The translations under genes and the position numbers were made by a program. 9,395 nucleotides of DNA from Acidobacteriota bacterium. GTDB taxonomy: Bacteria > Acidobacteriota > UBA6911 > RPQK01 > JADFOI01. The stretch covers positions 1-9,395 of the forward strand of contig JAPYTY010000063.1 of the NCBI GenBank assembly GCA_029942065.1, given 5' to 3'. Below are positions 1 to 7,270 of the stretch, one piece after another. Every line of letters begins with the position of its first letter. Position 1 is the stretch's first letter. Below the pieces are notes generated by a model. That model was given only the letters and a program-made list of their open reading frames with translations, had not been told where the DNA came from and made no database searches.

Positions 1-1122
1 GACCCCTACCGAACCCACGATAAGATTGTCCAGTGGGGTAACAGTGGCCAGCGCAGCGGTTTCCGTCATCCCGTAGGCCTCGACAATAGTGAATCCCAGA
101 TCTCGAAATGCCTGAGCCACCTCCTCGTCAAAACGGGCACCTCCCACGCCGAAAAGCCGGAACCGGGCTCCGAATTTCTCATGAATGGCGGAGAAGAAGA
201 GCTTGCCGGGATTCCAGTCCAGACGGTTTTTGCAGAAGCGTGACAAACCCAGCAGCTTGTAAAACAGGAACCGCTTGACCGCCGACTGGTTTTTCACTTT
301 TTGAAAAAGTCTGCGATAAACCAGGTAGTAGAACTGGGGAACGCAGATGAAAATCGTGATTCCTTCCTGATGGAAGGTTTTGAGAATCTGTTGAGCCTCA
401 AGGGAGTCGAGGAAGCTTACCCGTGCTCCCACATAAAGAGGGAGAATGAAATTCACTATCAGGGACAGGACATGATAAAGGGGAAGTACCGACAGAAAGT
501 GATCTTCCGGGGACACTTGAATCTTCTTGAGCACCTCGGTGACGTTGCGATAGATGTTGCGGCGGGTCAGCACGACCCCTTTGGGGTTTCCCGTGGTGCC
601 GCTGGTATAAAGAATGACAAAGGGTTCGTCCAGGTCCCCTTCCACCAGCGGGAACGACCTGGTTTCGGTGGATTGTTCGAGAATGGTCTCCCAGTGGAAG
701 TAATCTCCGGCGGGTTCTCCGGTCATCAGGAGGGGCAGCGGTTGAGGCAGGGCTTTCTGAATTTCATCTATCTCGGCCAACAAGGTATGGGATGAAATCA
801 GGAATCGGCATTCGGCGTGGTCGAGCAGTTCCGCAAGCGTCCGGGTGCTGTGAAGAATGTCCAGGGGAACAATGCGCGCACCGGTGCTCTGGACGGCCAG
901 GAAGGCGATGCCCCAGCGGGGATGATTCTCCATCACGATCCCCACGCTCTGTCCGGGGCCGACTCCCTGATCCTTGAGGAACCCTCCGATCTTGTTCACT
1001 TCCTCGGCGATTCTGCTGTAGGAGAAGGATTCCCTGTGGTCACGGGTAATGTGTTGAAGGGCGGGGCGATCCGGCATACGATCCCGGTTTTCGCCCAGCT
1101 TTTGGAAAAAATTCAGAGTCAT
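1..1122 (-). CDS. AMP-forming acyl-CoA synthetase, N-terminal part (runs off left edge)
   Basis: This gene encodes an adenylate-forming enzyme that activates a carboxylic (probably fatty) acid to acyl-AMP and then acyl-CoA. Reading leftward from ATG at 1122, 374 codons stay open to base 1. The ATP-binding P-loop motif YTSGTTGNPKG is at residues 172-182 and the second core motif VEAYGMTET at 347-355. LPLYHVLSL at about 213-221 fits the substrate/core region of long-chain acyl-CoA synthetases. The protein starts MTLNFFQKLGENRDRMPDRP, as family members usually do, which supports this start although no clear Shine-Dalgarno is visible. The C-terminal subdomain with the catalytic lysine lies outside the window, as would any fused acyltransferase domain. 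It is divergent from the HAD gene. The family call is firm; chain-length specificity is not determined. Confidence 0.93.
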   Translation of the reverse strand, partial: MTLNFFQKLGENRDRMPDRPALQHITRDHRESFSYSRIAEEVNKIGGFLKDQGVGPGQSVGIVMENHPRWGIAFLAVQSTGARIVPLDILHSTRTLAELLDHAECRFLISSHTLLAEIDEIQKALPQPLPLLMTGEPAGDYFHWETILEQSTETRSFPLVEGDLDEPFVILYTSGTTGNPKGVVLTRRNIYRNVTEVLKKIQVSPEDHFLSVLPLYHVLSLIVNFILPLYVGARVSFLDSLEAQQILKTFHQEGITIFICVPQFYYLVYRRLFQKVKNQSAVKRFLFYKLLGLSRFCKNRLDWNPGKLFFSAIHEKFGARFRLFGVGGARFDEEVAQAFRDLGFTIVEAYGMTETAALATVTPLDNLIVGSVGV

Positions 1123-1211
1123 CGTATTAATGAAGCAAGGCACTTAGCCTAGCACAAGCCCGCAATGCCTCGTCTGCTAAAGGGGGTCTCCGCCCTCGTG
1201 ATAGAGTGTTC

Positions 1212-1217
1212 GAGGTG
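1212..1217 (+). promoter_or_regulatory. Ribosome-binding site deciding the GTG start of the HAD gene
   Basis: GAGGTG lies 3 nt before GTG 1221 (the GAGG core is 5 nt away). The upstream in-frame GTG at 1206 has no comparable site, and translation from 1206 would overlap this purine-rich stretch. Confidence 0.5.
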
Positions 1218-1220
1218 GGG

Positions 1221-1886
1221 GTGTCGAGCAAACAGGCTATTGTCTTTGATTTTGACGGCACCCTGGTGGATGCTTCCGAGGCGATTTGCCATTCCTTCAA
1301 TCAGGCCCTTCGAAAGTGCGAACTTCCCCGGATGGACCCTCGGGAGATCCGAGCGATGATCGGCAGACCTCTGGTCGGCATGTTCGAAAGTGCGGTGGAG
1401 GGTAAGGCCGGGGTCGATGCCGACCATCTCATTCGCGAGTATCGCAGTGCCTTCTTTACTCATAGCCTGGTTCTGACCCGATTGATGCCGGGAGCCGAGG
1501 AAACGCTGACCCATTTCTCGTCCAAACTCAAGCTGGGGATCGCCACTTCGAGAAAGTCGGATGGAGCCCTCCATATCCTGAAGAACTTTGGTCTGCTGGA
1601 CCATTTCTCTGCTGTGGTCGGAATTGAACACGTCTCCGAATCCAAACCGGATCCTGAGCCGATCCATCGGACCCTGGAACAGTTGCAGGTGCCGGCTGAT
1701 CAGGCGGTCATGGTGGGGGATACGACCGATGACATGACGGCCGGAAAACGGGCCGGACTGACGTCCGTGGGAGTGACCACCGGCACCACCGGCAGGGACG
1801 AACTCATCGAAGGGGGAGCGGACCATGTGGTGGCGGGGCTTTCGGCTCTGGTTGACCTGGTCGATTTATCCCACCTTTCTTCTTGA
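1221..1886 (+). CDS. HAD-superfamily phosphatase (phosphoglycolate phosphatase-like)
   Basis: This is a 221-residue soluble hydrolase, typical in length for Gph/beta-phosphoglucomutase-like HAD proteins with a helical C1 cap. All four HAD motifs are visible, numbered from the 1221 start: DFDGTLVD with nucleophile D10 and acid D12; ATSRKSD with T109/S110 binding phosphate; ESKPDPEP with lysine 142; and GDTTDD with metal-binding D167, D170 and D171. The cap lies between motifs I and II. It probably hydrolyses a small phosphorylated metabolite such as phosphoglycolate, but members of this family are promiscuous and no substrate can be assigned. GTG at 1221 is preferred over GTG at 1206 because GAGGTG at 1212-1217 serves as its ribosome-binding site and the protein then begins right before the first HAD strand. 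It is divergent from the acyl-CoA synthetase and about 130 bp before the carboxylase gene. Confidence 0.9.
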   Translation: MSSKQAIVFDFDGTLVDASEAICHSFNQALRKCELPRMDPREIRAMIGRPLVGMFESAVEGKAGVDADHLIREYRSAFFTHSLVLTRLMPGAEETLTHFSSKLKLGIATSRKSDGALHILKNFGLLDHFSAVVGIEHVSESKPDPEPIHRTLEQLQVPADQAVMVGDTTDDMTAGKRAGLTSVGVTTGTTGRDELIEGGADHVVAGLSALVDLVDLSHLSS

Positions 1887-1976
1887 GGTTGCCCCTAAAC
1901 AATGAGGCGCAACAATTATGATATACCCGGAAGATCCATTTACCGAGTGAGTGGGAATCCCTGAGTTACGTGGAAC

Positions 1977-1997
1977 GCGCTGGTCGTAGACCAGCGC
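1977..1997. repeat. Short palindromic repeat, copy 1 (9-bp stem, GTA loop)
   Basis: The arms GCGCTGGTC (1977-1985) and GACCAGCGC (1989-1997) pair perfectly around the loop GTA. The same 8-bp stem core, CGCTGGTC/GACCAGCG, recurs at 8201-8219 with a TTC loop, which marks it as a dispersed palindromic repeat. It sits between the HAD gene and the carboxylase gene, 9 nt before the carboxylase Shine-Dalgarno AGAGGT (2006-2011). It has no following T-run, so it is not a clear intrinsic terminator. Confidence 0.75.
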
Positions 1998-2016
1998 TCT
2001 TCTACAGAGGTAAGTT

Positions 2017-3639
2017 ATGAGCAAGGCTTTGGAAGGTTGCGAATCCTGGGACCAGGTTCTGGATGTGCTGCGGACCGATGAGGAGAAAATCCTTCAAGGC
2101 GGCGGTGCGGAGGCCACCGAAAGGCAACACCAAAAAAAACGACTCACGGCGCGTGAACGGATTCAAAAGCTGATCGACCCCGGCAGCCGGTTTTTTGAGC
2201 TGGGTCTGTTCCGAGCCTTTGAAATGTATCAGGAATGGGGTCGGGTACCTGCTGCAGGGGTGATCACCGGTGTGGGGCGAATCGAGGGTCGGCACTTCAT
2301 GGTAATCGCCAATGATGCCACCGTCAAAGCCGGTGCATTCTTTCCAGCCACCGTCAAGAAGGTGCTTCGGGCTCAGCAAATTTCCATGGAGAACCGCCTT
2401 CCCCTGATCTACCTGGTGGATTCTGCCGGTGTGTTCTTGCCGCTGCAGGATGAAATTTTCCCGGATCAGGATGACTTTGGCCGCATTTTTCGCAACAATG
2501 CTAGGATTTCCGCTCAGGGAATCCCTCAAATCGCCGCCATCATGGGCCCCTGCGTGGCGGGCGGGGCCTATTTACCGATCATGTGCGACAAGGTGTTGAT
2601 GACCGAAGGAAGTGGTCTTTACATAGCGGGACCTTCCCTGGTGAAGGCAGCCATCGGCCAGGATCTGACAAATGACGATTTAGGGGGCGCGGACCTCCAT
2701 GCTTCCAGGCGCGGAACCATTGATTTGGGGGTGGAGAACGACTCCACCTGCCTCACCAGGATTCGCTCCCTGGTGGGCGATCTGGCCGAGCCGCCCCCGG
2801 CCCGCTTCAAGCGGAAGAAGGCCAGGCCCCCTCTCCGTGATCCGGATGAGATCTACAAGATCATGCCCCGGGATCCTTCCCAGGAATACGACGTTCTCGA
2901 GATCTTCCAGTGCCTTTTCGACCAGGGCGAGTTCACCCAGTACAAGGCTGACTACGGAAGAACCCTTCTGTGCGGGTATGCGCGCCTGGACGGCTGGTCG
3001 GTGGGAGTGGTCGCCAATCGTAAGGTTCATGTGAAGGTTCCGGGGGAGCGCTATGAGGTTGGAGGGGTGATCTACACGGAAAGTGCGAATAAAGCCGCCC
3101 GTTTTGTGATGGATTGCAATCAGAGCCAAATTCCCTTGATCTTTTTTCAGGATGTCAACGGGTTTATGGTGGGCAGGGAGGCGGAAGTTTCCGGAATCAT
3201 CAAGGCGGGAGCCAAGCTGGTCAATGCCGTGGCCAACAGCGTGGTTCCCAAGATCACGGTGATCGTGGGAGGGAGTTATGGAGCCGGAAACTACGCGCTC
3301 TGTGGCAAGGCCTATGATCCGCGGTTCATCTTCGGATGGCCCACCTGTCGCTACGCGGTCATGGGCGGTGAGCAGGCGGCCCGAACCATGCTCGATTTGA
3401 AGATCCGCCAACTCGCGAAGCTGGGAGAGGAGATCCCCGAGGAGACCCGTCTCCAGCTCTTCTCCAGTATCGAAGCCACCTATACCGAGCAATTGGATCC
3501 CCGCTATGCGGCGGCTCGAGGGTGGGTGGATGGAATCATCCTGCCTCACGAGACCCGGGAGGCCCTGGCATTGTCTCTTGAAGTTGCGGCCCTGAACCCC
3601 CACCTGGGCGAGTTCAGGACCGGTGTGCTTCAAACCTAG
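2017..3639 (+). CDS. Acyl-CoA carboxylase carboxyltransferase (beta) subunit, methylcrotonyl-CoA carboxylase type
   Basis: This 540-residue protein is the carboxyltransferase half of a biotin-dependent acyl-CoA carboxylase: it moves the carboxyl group from carboxybiotin to an acyl-CoA. Two crotonase-like halves are visible. The N half has the acyl-CoA oxyanion glycines in AGGAYLP (181-187) followed by GSGLYIAGPSLVKAA (198-212) and LGGADLH (222-228). The C half has VNGFMVGREAE (380-390), GGSYGAGNYALCG (418-430) and WPTCRYAVMGGEQAA (441-455). These blocks and the length match the MCC beta/LiuB branch more closely than the propionyl-CoA branch. Start ATG 2017 has AGAGGT 5 nt upstream. A hydratase gene follows after 30 bp, suggesting one operon and leucine/isoprenoid catabolism. 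The biotin carboxylase alpha subunit is not in the window. Substrate (methylcrotonyl-, geranyl- or other acyl-CoA) is inferred only. Confidence 0.93.
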   Translation: MSKALEGCESWDQVLDVLRTDEEKILQGGGAEATERQHQKKRLTARERIQKLIDPGSRFFELGLFRAFEMYQEWGRVPAAGVITGVGRIEGRHFMVIANDATVKAGAFFPATVKKVLRAQQISMENRLPLIYLVDSAGVFLPLQDEIFPDQDDFGRIFRNNARISAQGIPQIAAIMGPCVAGGAYLPIMCDKVLMTEGSGLYIAGPSLVKAAIGQDLTNDDLGGADLHASRRGTIDLGVENDSTCLTRIRSLVGDLAEPPPARFKRKKARPPLRDPDEIYKIMPRDPSQEYDVLEIFQCLFDQGEFTQYKADYGRTLLCGYARLDGWSVGVVANRKVHVKVPGERYEVGGVIYTESANKAARFVMDCNQSQIPLIFFQDVNGFMVGREAEVSGIIKAGAKLVNAVANSVVPKITVIVGGSYGAGNYALCGKAYDPRFIFGWPTCRYAVMGGEQAARTMLDLKIRQLAKLGEEIPEETRLQLFSSIEATYTEQLDPRYAAARGWVDGIILPHETREALALSLEVAALNPHLGEFRTGVLQT

Positions 3640-3669
3640 AAAACGCCATCACAGTCCAGGAGAAGGTCC

Positions 3670-4449
3670 ATGGATGAAATCCAGCTGAGCTTTTACCCGC
3701 CTGCGGCAGTCCTTACACTCAACCGCCCTGAAGTCAGGAATTCCTTGTCGCCCCCGATGATCGAGCTTTTTCACCAGGCCTGGGACCAGCTCGAGGAGCG
3801 CAACGATATCGCCGCTGTCATCATTACCGGCGCAGGGACAGCCTTTTGTGGAGGACTCGATCTGCGAGTTCTCGAGGAGATGGCGACTCGGTCGGTGGAA
3901 GAGGTGCGTCAGGACTCAGCGGAACTGATGAGGCTGTTCAGCCGGATTTATCAGTTTCCCAAGCCGGTGATCGCAGCGGTCAATGGTCCGGCTGCCGGAG
4001 GCGGATGCGGCCTGGTCAGTGTCTGCGACATCGTCATTGCCGTGGAGGGGGCGACCTTTGCCTATCCGGAAACCAGGCTGGGTTCCATCCCGGCCCTGGT
4101 GGCTGTTTTCCTGGTCAGAATTTGCGGCGAAAAAAAAGCCCGAGAACTGCTGTTGACCGGTCGTACCTTCCCGGTTGAAGAAGGGCGGGAAATCGGCCTG
4201 GTCAATACCATTGTGGACCCGCCATCACTGCTTGGGAAGGCTCGGGAGGCGGTGGATGCGATCGCCCGGAACAGTCCCGTCGCGATGTCCCTGACCAAGG
4301 AACTGATCGGCGACCTGCACGGACTGAGCCTCCAAGAGGCACTGAATACGGCCCTTCAGCTCAATGCTCTGGTTCGAACCAGTGAGGACTTCGAGGAAGG
4401 CGTGAGCAGTTTTTTGGAGAAAAGGCAGCCTCGGTGGAGGCAAAAGTAA
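3670..4449 (+). CDS. Enoyl-CoA hydratase/isomerase family protein, methylglutaconyl-CoA hydratase-like
   Basis: This 259-residue crotonase-fold enzyme probably hydrates an enoyl-CoA. The two oxyanion-hole segments are present: GAGTAFCGGLDL (54-65) and NGPAAGGGCGL (105-115). The glutamate equivalent to rat crotonase Glu164 is E134 in YPETRLGSIP. The position equivalent to Glu144 is G114, not Glu. That replacement, and SIPALVAVFLVRICGE after the catalytic Glu, resemble what I recall of bacterial LiuC-type methylglutaconyl-CoA hydratases (GGALGL, then a PAVISPFV-type segment) more than short-chain crotonase (PGAGGTQRL). The gene starts 30 bp after the carboxyltransferase with a strong AGGAGAAGG site before ATG 3670, so the two are probably cotranscribed. 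In leucine breakdown methylglutaconyl-CoA hydratase acts directly after methylcrotonyl-CoA carboxylase, matching the gene order. A different hydratase or an isomerase role cannot be excluded. Confidence 0.9.
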   Translation: MDEIQLSFYPPAAVLTLNRPEVRNSLSPPMIELFHQAWDQLEERNDIAAVIITGAGTAFCGGLDLRVLEEMATRSVEEVRQDSAELMRLFSRIYQFPKPVIAAVNGPAAGGGCGLVSVCDIVIAVEGATFAYPETRLGSIPALVAVFLVRICGEKKARELLLTGRTFPVEEGREIGLVNTIVDPPSLLGKAREAVDAIARNSPVAMSLTKELIGDLHGLSLQEALNTALQLNALVRTSEDFEEGVSSFLEKRQPRWRQK

Positions 4450-4481
4450 AATGTCGGAATGATCTGGTAAGGTGCCAGCAT

Positions 4482-4515
4482 CTTTCCAGGTTATCCCGCC
4501 ATCGATCCTGGAAAG
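4482..4515. repeat. Inverted repeat downstream of the hydratase gene
   Basis: CTTTCCAGG (4482-4490) and CCTGGAAAG (4507-4515) form a perfect 9-bp stem with a 16-nt loop, 32 bp past the hydratase stop. It may slow or end transcription, but no T-run follows, so it is listed as a repeat rather than an intrinsic terminator. Confidence 0.55.
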
Positions 4516-4522
4516 TCGCCAA

Positions 4523-4583
4523 GAGAAGGGCGGTTTGAAAAGCTATCCAGCCTCTCTAGAATAGTCCGAAAAGCGCCCTTCTC
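4523..4583. repeat. Inverted repeat between convergent genes
   Basis: GAGAAGGGCG (4523-4532) and CGCCCTTCTC (4574-4583) are a perfect 10-bp inverted pair separated by 41 nt. It lies between the convergent hydratase and 124-residue genes and could act as a bidirectional RNA hairpin. Neither side has a convincing T-run. Confidence 0.5.
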
Positions 4584-4601
4584 GACCACTACCTTCCAGT
4601 A

Positions 4602-4976
4602 CTAACCCAGCAACTCCACCGTAAAATCATACTCATCCAGGACCCGGTGCAGCCGCTTGAGAGCCCCCTCCGAGTAGGGATCCTCCGGGCCGGGGGCGAG
4701 CTGGTCCACGGCCTTGCGAATCAGGTCTGAATTGGTGGTGAGAACGCGCTTGCCCAGGTCGATCTCGACCCAGTGGGTGCTCTGGCGGGCAGGCCATTGC
4801 TTACCGATTTCCATGGTGTAGCCGAGGAGTTTCAAAATGGCGATCTCGCGGTCCTCAGCCACCAGGATGTCCCCCAGATACTGGGCCAGGTCAGCGGCCA
4901 GCCAGCCATTCTCATGGAATTGGAGGGTGCCATAGAGGGGGCCGTGCTTGAAACTGATACAACCGGTGATCGACAC
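4602..4976 (-). CDS. Hypothetical protein, 124 residues, unrecognised
   Basis: I do not recognise this protein. It is small, soluble and acidic, with no membrane segment or signal peptide. An N-terminal beta-like stretch rich in Gly and aromatics (GCISFKHGPLYGTLQFHENGW spans about 5-25) is followed by a helical acidic region (LAADLAQYLGDILVAEDREI), a mixed middle (YTMEIGKQWPARQSTHWVEI) and a helical tail ending DEYDFTVELLG. The residue mix is protein-like and this is the only convincing frame here, so I take it as real. The GTG start at 4976 has GGGAA directly abutting it, too close for a normal Shine-Dalgarno. The in-frame stop at 4995-4997 allows only six codons more upstream, so the true N-terminus may lie in another frame (see the pseudogene entry at 4977-5086). 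It is convergent with the hydratase gene. Confidence 0.6.
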   Translation of the reverse strand: MSITGCISFKHGPLYGTLQFHENGWLAADLAQYLGDILVAEDREIAILKLLGYTMEIGKQWPARQSTHWVEIDLGKRVLTTNSDLIRKAVDQLAPGPEDPYSEGALKRLHRVLDEYDFTVELLG

Positions 4977-5086
4977 TTCCCGGATAGTGTACCTTTAACC
5001 TCCCTTGAAATTGCCTTGAAATCCCACTCGCCGTGTAATCCAAGGAACTTGTAGCAGCACCGGGGACAGAAGCATGGTCGAAACAT
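4977..5086 (-). pseudogene. Possible frameshifted N-terminal segment of the 124-residue protein
   Basis: From ATG 5086 the minus strand encodes MFRPCFCPRCCYKFLGLHG and continues EWDFKAISREVKGTLSGK up to about 4977. The text is protein-like and contains a Cys cluster (CFCPRCC). After that the 124-residue frame, displaced by one base, becomes the plausible coding frame. One extra base near 4977-4980 would join them as ...REVKGTLSGK-VSITGCISF..., giving a protein of about 160 residues. The 124-residue frame's weak start and the in-frame stop at 4995-4997 fit a one-base loss or a sequencing error. Against this, ATG 5086 also lacks a clear ribosome-binding site. This is an inference from reading frames only. 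Confidence 0.3.
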
Positions 5087-5270
5087 TCATCACGAGGCCA
5101 GAATGTTCATAGGTTCAGGCTACCTGTCGGGCGGCACTCATTTCGAAGTCTCGGGCATAGCGGTGAGACGGTAGCGGAAACCCCCAAGCGGAAAATTGAC
5201 ACTGCGGAAGCTTGGTGGTTCTTCCACGTTATTCCGCCTGGGGCAGGGTGGCGCTTTCCTGGGAAACCCG

Positions 5271-5276
5271 TATAAT
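5271..5276 (+). promoter_or_regulatory. Consensus -10 box upstream of ctaA
   Basis: TATAAT at 5271-5276 is a perfect sigma-70-type -10 hexamer about 70 bp before the ctaA start and the best promoter element in the gap. The -35 position at 17-bp spacing (5248-5253, GTGGCG) is poor, so an activator or weak basal activity would be expected if it is used. Confidence 0.4.
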
Positions 5277-5348
5277 GTGAGGCTTCAGTGATTTAGGGCG
5301 CAGGCTCTGAATTGGATGCTTTTTTGAGCTTCAGGGACGGGATCGGAA

Positions 5349-6320
5349 TTGGTGGACAATCAAATTCATAGGGGACTCCATTATTTCGCCGTCACGCTTG
5401 CCCTTTCAACCTTCTTTCTGCTGATCGTGGGAGCTCTGGTGACCAGCAACGATGCCGGCCTTTCGGTTCCCGACTGGCCTCTTTCCTTCGGACAGTTGAT
5501 GCCCGAGATGGTGGGGGGTGTTTTCTATGAACACGGACACCGCATGGTGGCCACCACCGTGGGTTTTCTGACGATTGTTTTGAATTTCTGGCTGTGGAGA
5601 GTGGAGCGCCGTGGCTGGGTACGCCGTCTGGGTCTGTTTGCCCTGGCGACGGTGGTGATACAGGGAGTTCTGGGAGGCATCACCGTTTTGTATTTTCTGC
5701 CCCCTCCGATCTCGGTGGTGCATGCCTCCACTGCCGCCTTGTTTTTTTGTTTGACCATCACGCTGGCCGTGGTGACGGCACCCGGCTGGGTGGACTCTTC
5801 ACCGACTCTGCTCCAGAGATGCCGGGAGCTTCTGAGTACCGGAAACTTCGGGCTGAGGCTGGCCCTGTGCAATATTTTAGCCGTTTATGTTCAGTACATA
5901 CTGGGGGCCACGGTGCGTCATACCGGCACGGTGGAAGGGACCAAAGCAGCCTTTCTTGTTACCTCGGCCCTGGTCGCTCATATCATCGGAGCGACCCTGC
6001 TGACGGCTTTGACTCTGTATCTGTCCAGGGCCTTGCTCAGGCGGGTCCGTGACAGACGTATCGTGCAGTTGATCTACCTGCAGCTGGGTCTGCTCTTTAC
6101 CCAGCTGTTTCTGGGGTTAGGGGCCTACTGGGTGCGGATCGATCCCGCCGTTCTGGTGCAGCCCACGGTAGAACGGGTGTTGATCGCCACCTCCCATCTG
6201 GCTGTGGGAGCCCTTCTTCTGGCGGCCAGCCTGATGGCAGGGTTGAGAATGACACAACCGGTGGTTTCAACGAATGAGGAACTTCCAATGGATGCCGCCC
6301 TTGCCGGAGAAACACCATGA
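5349..6320 (+). CDS. ctaA: Haem A synthase (COX15/CtaA)
   Basis: This 323-residue inner-membrane protein oxidises the C8 methyl of haem O to the formyl group of haem A, the cofactor of aa3-type oxidases. About eight hydrophobic helices are visible. Conserved features are GALVTSNDAGLSVPDWPLSFG (from residue 28), EHGHR (61-65), VVHAST (H125), VAHIIGA (H211) and TSHLAVGA (H283). The histidines are the expected haem ligands of the two four-helix halves, and the RHTGT loop follows helix 5. The start is TTG 5349 or the adjacent GTG 5352, both served by CGGGA around 5338-5342; they differ by one residue. The stop overlaps the ctaB start (ATGA at 6317-6320), so the two are translationally coupled. 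No oxidase structural gene is in the window. Confidence 0.93.
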   Translation: MVDNQIHRGLHYFAVTLALSTFFLLIVGALVTSNDAGLSVPDWPLSFGQLMPEMVGGVFYEHGHRMVATTVGFLTIVLNFWLWRVERRGWVRRLGLFALATVVIQGVLGGITVLYFLPPPISVVHASTAALFFCLTITLAVVTAPGWVDSSPTLLQRCRELLSTGNFGLRLALCNILAVYVQYILGATVRHTGTVEGTKAAFLVTSALVAHIIGATLLTALTLYLSRALLRRVRDRRIVQLIYLQLGLLFTQLFLGLGAYWVRIDPAVLVQPTVERVLIATSHLAVGALLLAASLMAGLRMTQPVVSTNEELPMDAALAGETP

Positions 6321-7210
6321 CGGTGGAGTCCACGGTGGCAGGATCTGGAGCTAATGGAAAGCTCGGTGCCTTTTATGAGCTGACCAAACCCGGGGTGACC
6401 CTGTTGGTGGTGCTCACCTCGGCGGCTGGTTTTTATCTGGGCTCGTCGGCTGGACCGGTGGATTTTATCTTGTTTCTTCACACCCTGGTGGGGACCGTTT
6501 TGCTGAGCGGCGGGGCAGCCGCACTCAACGAATTCATCGAGCGTGAAGAGGACGGGAAAATGAAGCGGACCCGCAACCGTCCCCTGCCCTCCGGTCGACT
6601 CGAGGCGCGTGGGGCCGCCTTCTTTGGAGGGACCCTGATCCTTGTCGGTTCTCTTTATCTGGCCCTGTTGACCAACGCTCTGGCGGCCTCCCTGGGTGTC
6701 GCTACCATCGTGGTGTATCTGCTCGCCTACACGCCGTTGAAGAAGAAGACCTCGATTTGCACCGCCGTCGGTGCCGTTCCGGGGGCAATGCCCACCCTGA
6801 TTGGCTGGGCGGCGGCCCGGGGTCAGCTCGACTTTCAGGCCTGGGCCCTGTTTGGAATTCTCTTTACGTGGCAGTTCCCGCACTTTCTGTCGATTGCCTG
6901 GATCTACAGGAACGATTACCAGCGAGCCGGCTTCATCATGTTGCCTCCCTCTGATACCGAGGGCCGCAAAACCTGTGGGCAGATCCTGGCCTTCATCGTT
7001 CTGTTGCTGGGTCTCAGCGTGGTGCCCGCAACCTCGGGTCTGACCGGCATGGTTTACCTGATAGGAGCCCTTTTGCTGGGCCTGGCTTTCCTGTGGTATG
7101 GATTTGAAGTTGCCCTGAATCGATCAACGGCCTCGGCACGCCACGTTCTTCTGGCCTCGGTGGCCTACCTCCCCTTGCTCTTGATCCTCATGGTCATTGA
7201 CAAGAGATGA
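6317..7210 (+). CDS. ctaB: Protoheme IX farnesyltransferase (haem O synthase)
   Basis: This 297-residue UbiA-type membrane prenyltransferase adds a farnesyl group to haem b to make haem O, the substrate of CtaA. The prenyl-diphosphate/Mg-binding signature NEFIEREEDGKMKRTRNRPL covers residues 71-90; acidic positions that are often Asp in homologues are mostly Glu here. The second conserved region includes YTPLKKKT (138-145) and WQFPHFLSIAWIYRNDY (185-201) followed by AGFIMLP. Length and about nine hydrophobic segments match the family. ATG 6317 has GGAGA at 6306-6310 and overlaps the ctaA stop by four bases. The gene order ctaA-ctaB puts both steps of haem A synthesis in one transcript. Also named cyoE/COX10 in other organisms. 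Confidence 0.96.
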   Translation: MTVESTVAGSGANGKLGAFYELTKPGVTLLVVLTSAAGFYLGSSAGPVDFILFLHTLVGTVLLSGGAAALNEFIEREEDGKMKRTRNRPLPSGRLEARGAAFFGGTLILVGSLYLALLTNALAASLGVATIVVYLLAYTPLKKKTSICTAVGAVPGAMPTLIGWAAARGQLDFQAWALFGILFTWQFPHFLSIAWIYRNDYQRAGFIMLPPSDTEGRKTCGQILAFIVLLLGLSVVPATSGLTGMVYLIGALLLGLAFLWYGFEVALNRSTASARHVLLASVAYLPLLLILMVIDKR

Positions 7211-7261
7211 TGACTGGGCAAACCAATGGCCACTGAAAGTCAGGCTGTGCCTACCTCAACG

Positions 7262-7267
7262 AAGGAG
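7262..7267 (+). promoter_or_regulatory. Ribosome-binding site favouring the inner ATG of the ABC ATPase
   Basis: AAGGAG at 7262-7267 lies 3 nt before ATG 7271. The outer in-frame ATG at 7226 has no purine-rich site, which makes 7271 the better start even though the spacing is short. Confidence 0.5.
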
Positions 7268-7270
7268 CCA

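Larger units (their letters stand above)
4977..5348. other. Gene-poor stretch before ctaA
   Basis: Apart from the possible frameshifted segment (4977-5086) and the -10 box (5271-5276), I see no gene. Three copies of GCGGAA at 5174, 5188 and 5204 and an inverted TTCCGC at 5232-5237 are present; these short copies may be chance or a regulator site. Confidence 0.4.

Noticed and set aside
301..795. 164-codon plus-strand frame
   Set aside because: It is antisense to the acyl-CoA synthetase, whose P-loop and AYGMTET motifs are intact on the minus strand.
1149..1826. 225-codon minus-strand frame over the HAD gene
   Set aside because: It is antisense to a gene with all four HAD motifs; no domain seen.
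1889..1922. Promoter for the carboxyltransferase gene (TTGCCC ... TATGAT)
   Set aside because: TATGAT at 1917-1922 is fair, but the TTGCCC is 22 bp away, too far for a sigma-70 promoter, and no other -35 fits.
2680..3633. 317-codon open frame on the minus strand
   Set aside because: It lies wholly inside the carboxyltransferase gene, whose motifs are clear; its translation has no recognisable domain and is a shadow of GC-rich codon use.
4482..4583. Intrinsic terminator for the carboxylase-hydratase operon
   Set aside because: Stems are present, but loops are long and no T-run follows on either strand, so they are kept as inverted repeats only.
4602..4976. Similarity of the C-terminus to UDP-GlcNAc 2-epimerase tails
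   Set aside because: Only a vague match in the DLIRKAVDQL...PEDPYSEG stretch; no nucleotide-sugar motifs and the protein is far too short.
5174..5237. GCGGAA direct repeats as iterons or an operator
   Set aside because: The units are only 6 bp with uneven spacing (14 and 16 bp); chance is a sufficient explanation.
6125..6883. 252-codon minus-strand frame across ctaA and ctaB
   Set aside because: It is antisense to two firmly identified membrane proteins; the translation is Gln/Gly/Arg-rich and low in hydrophobics, typical of a shadow frame.
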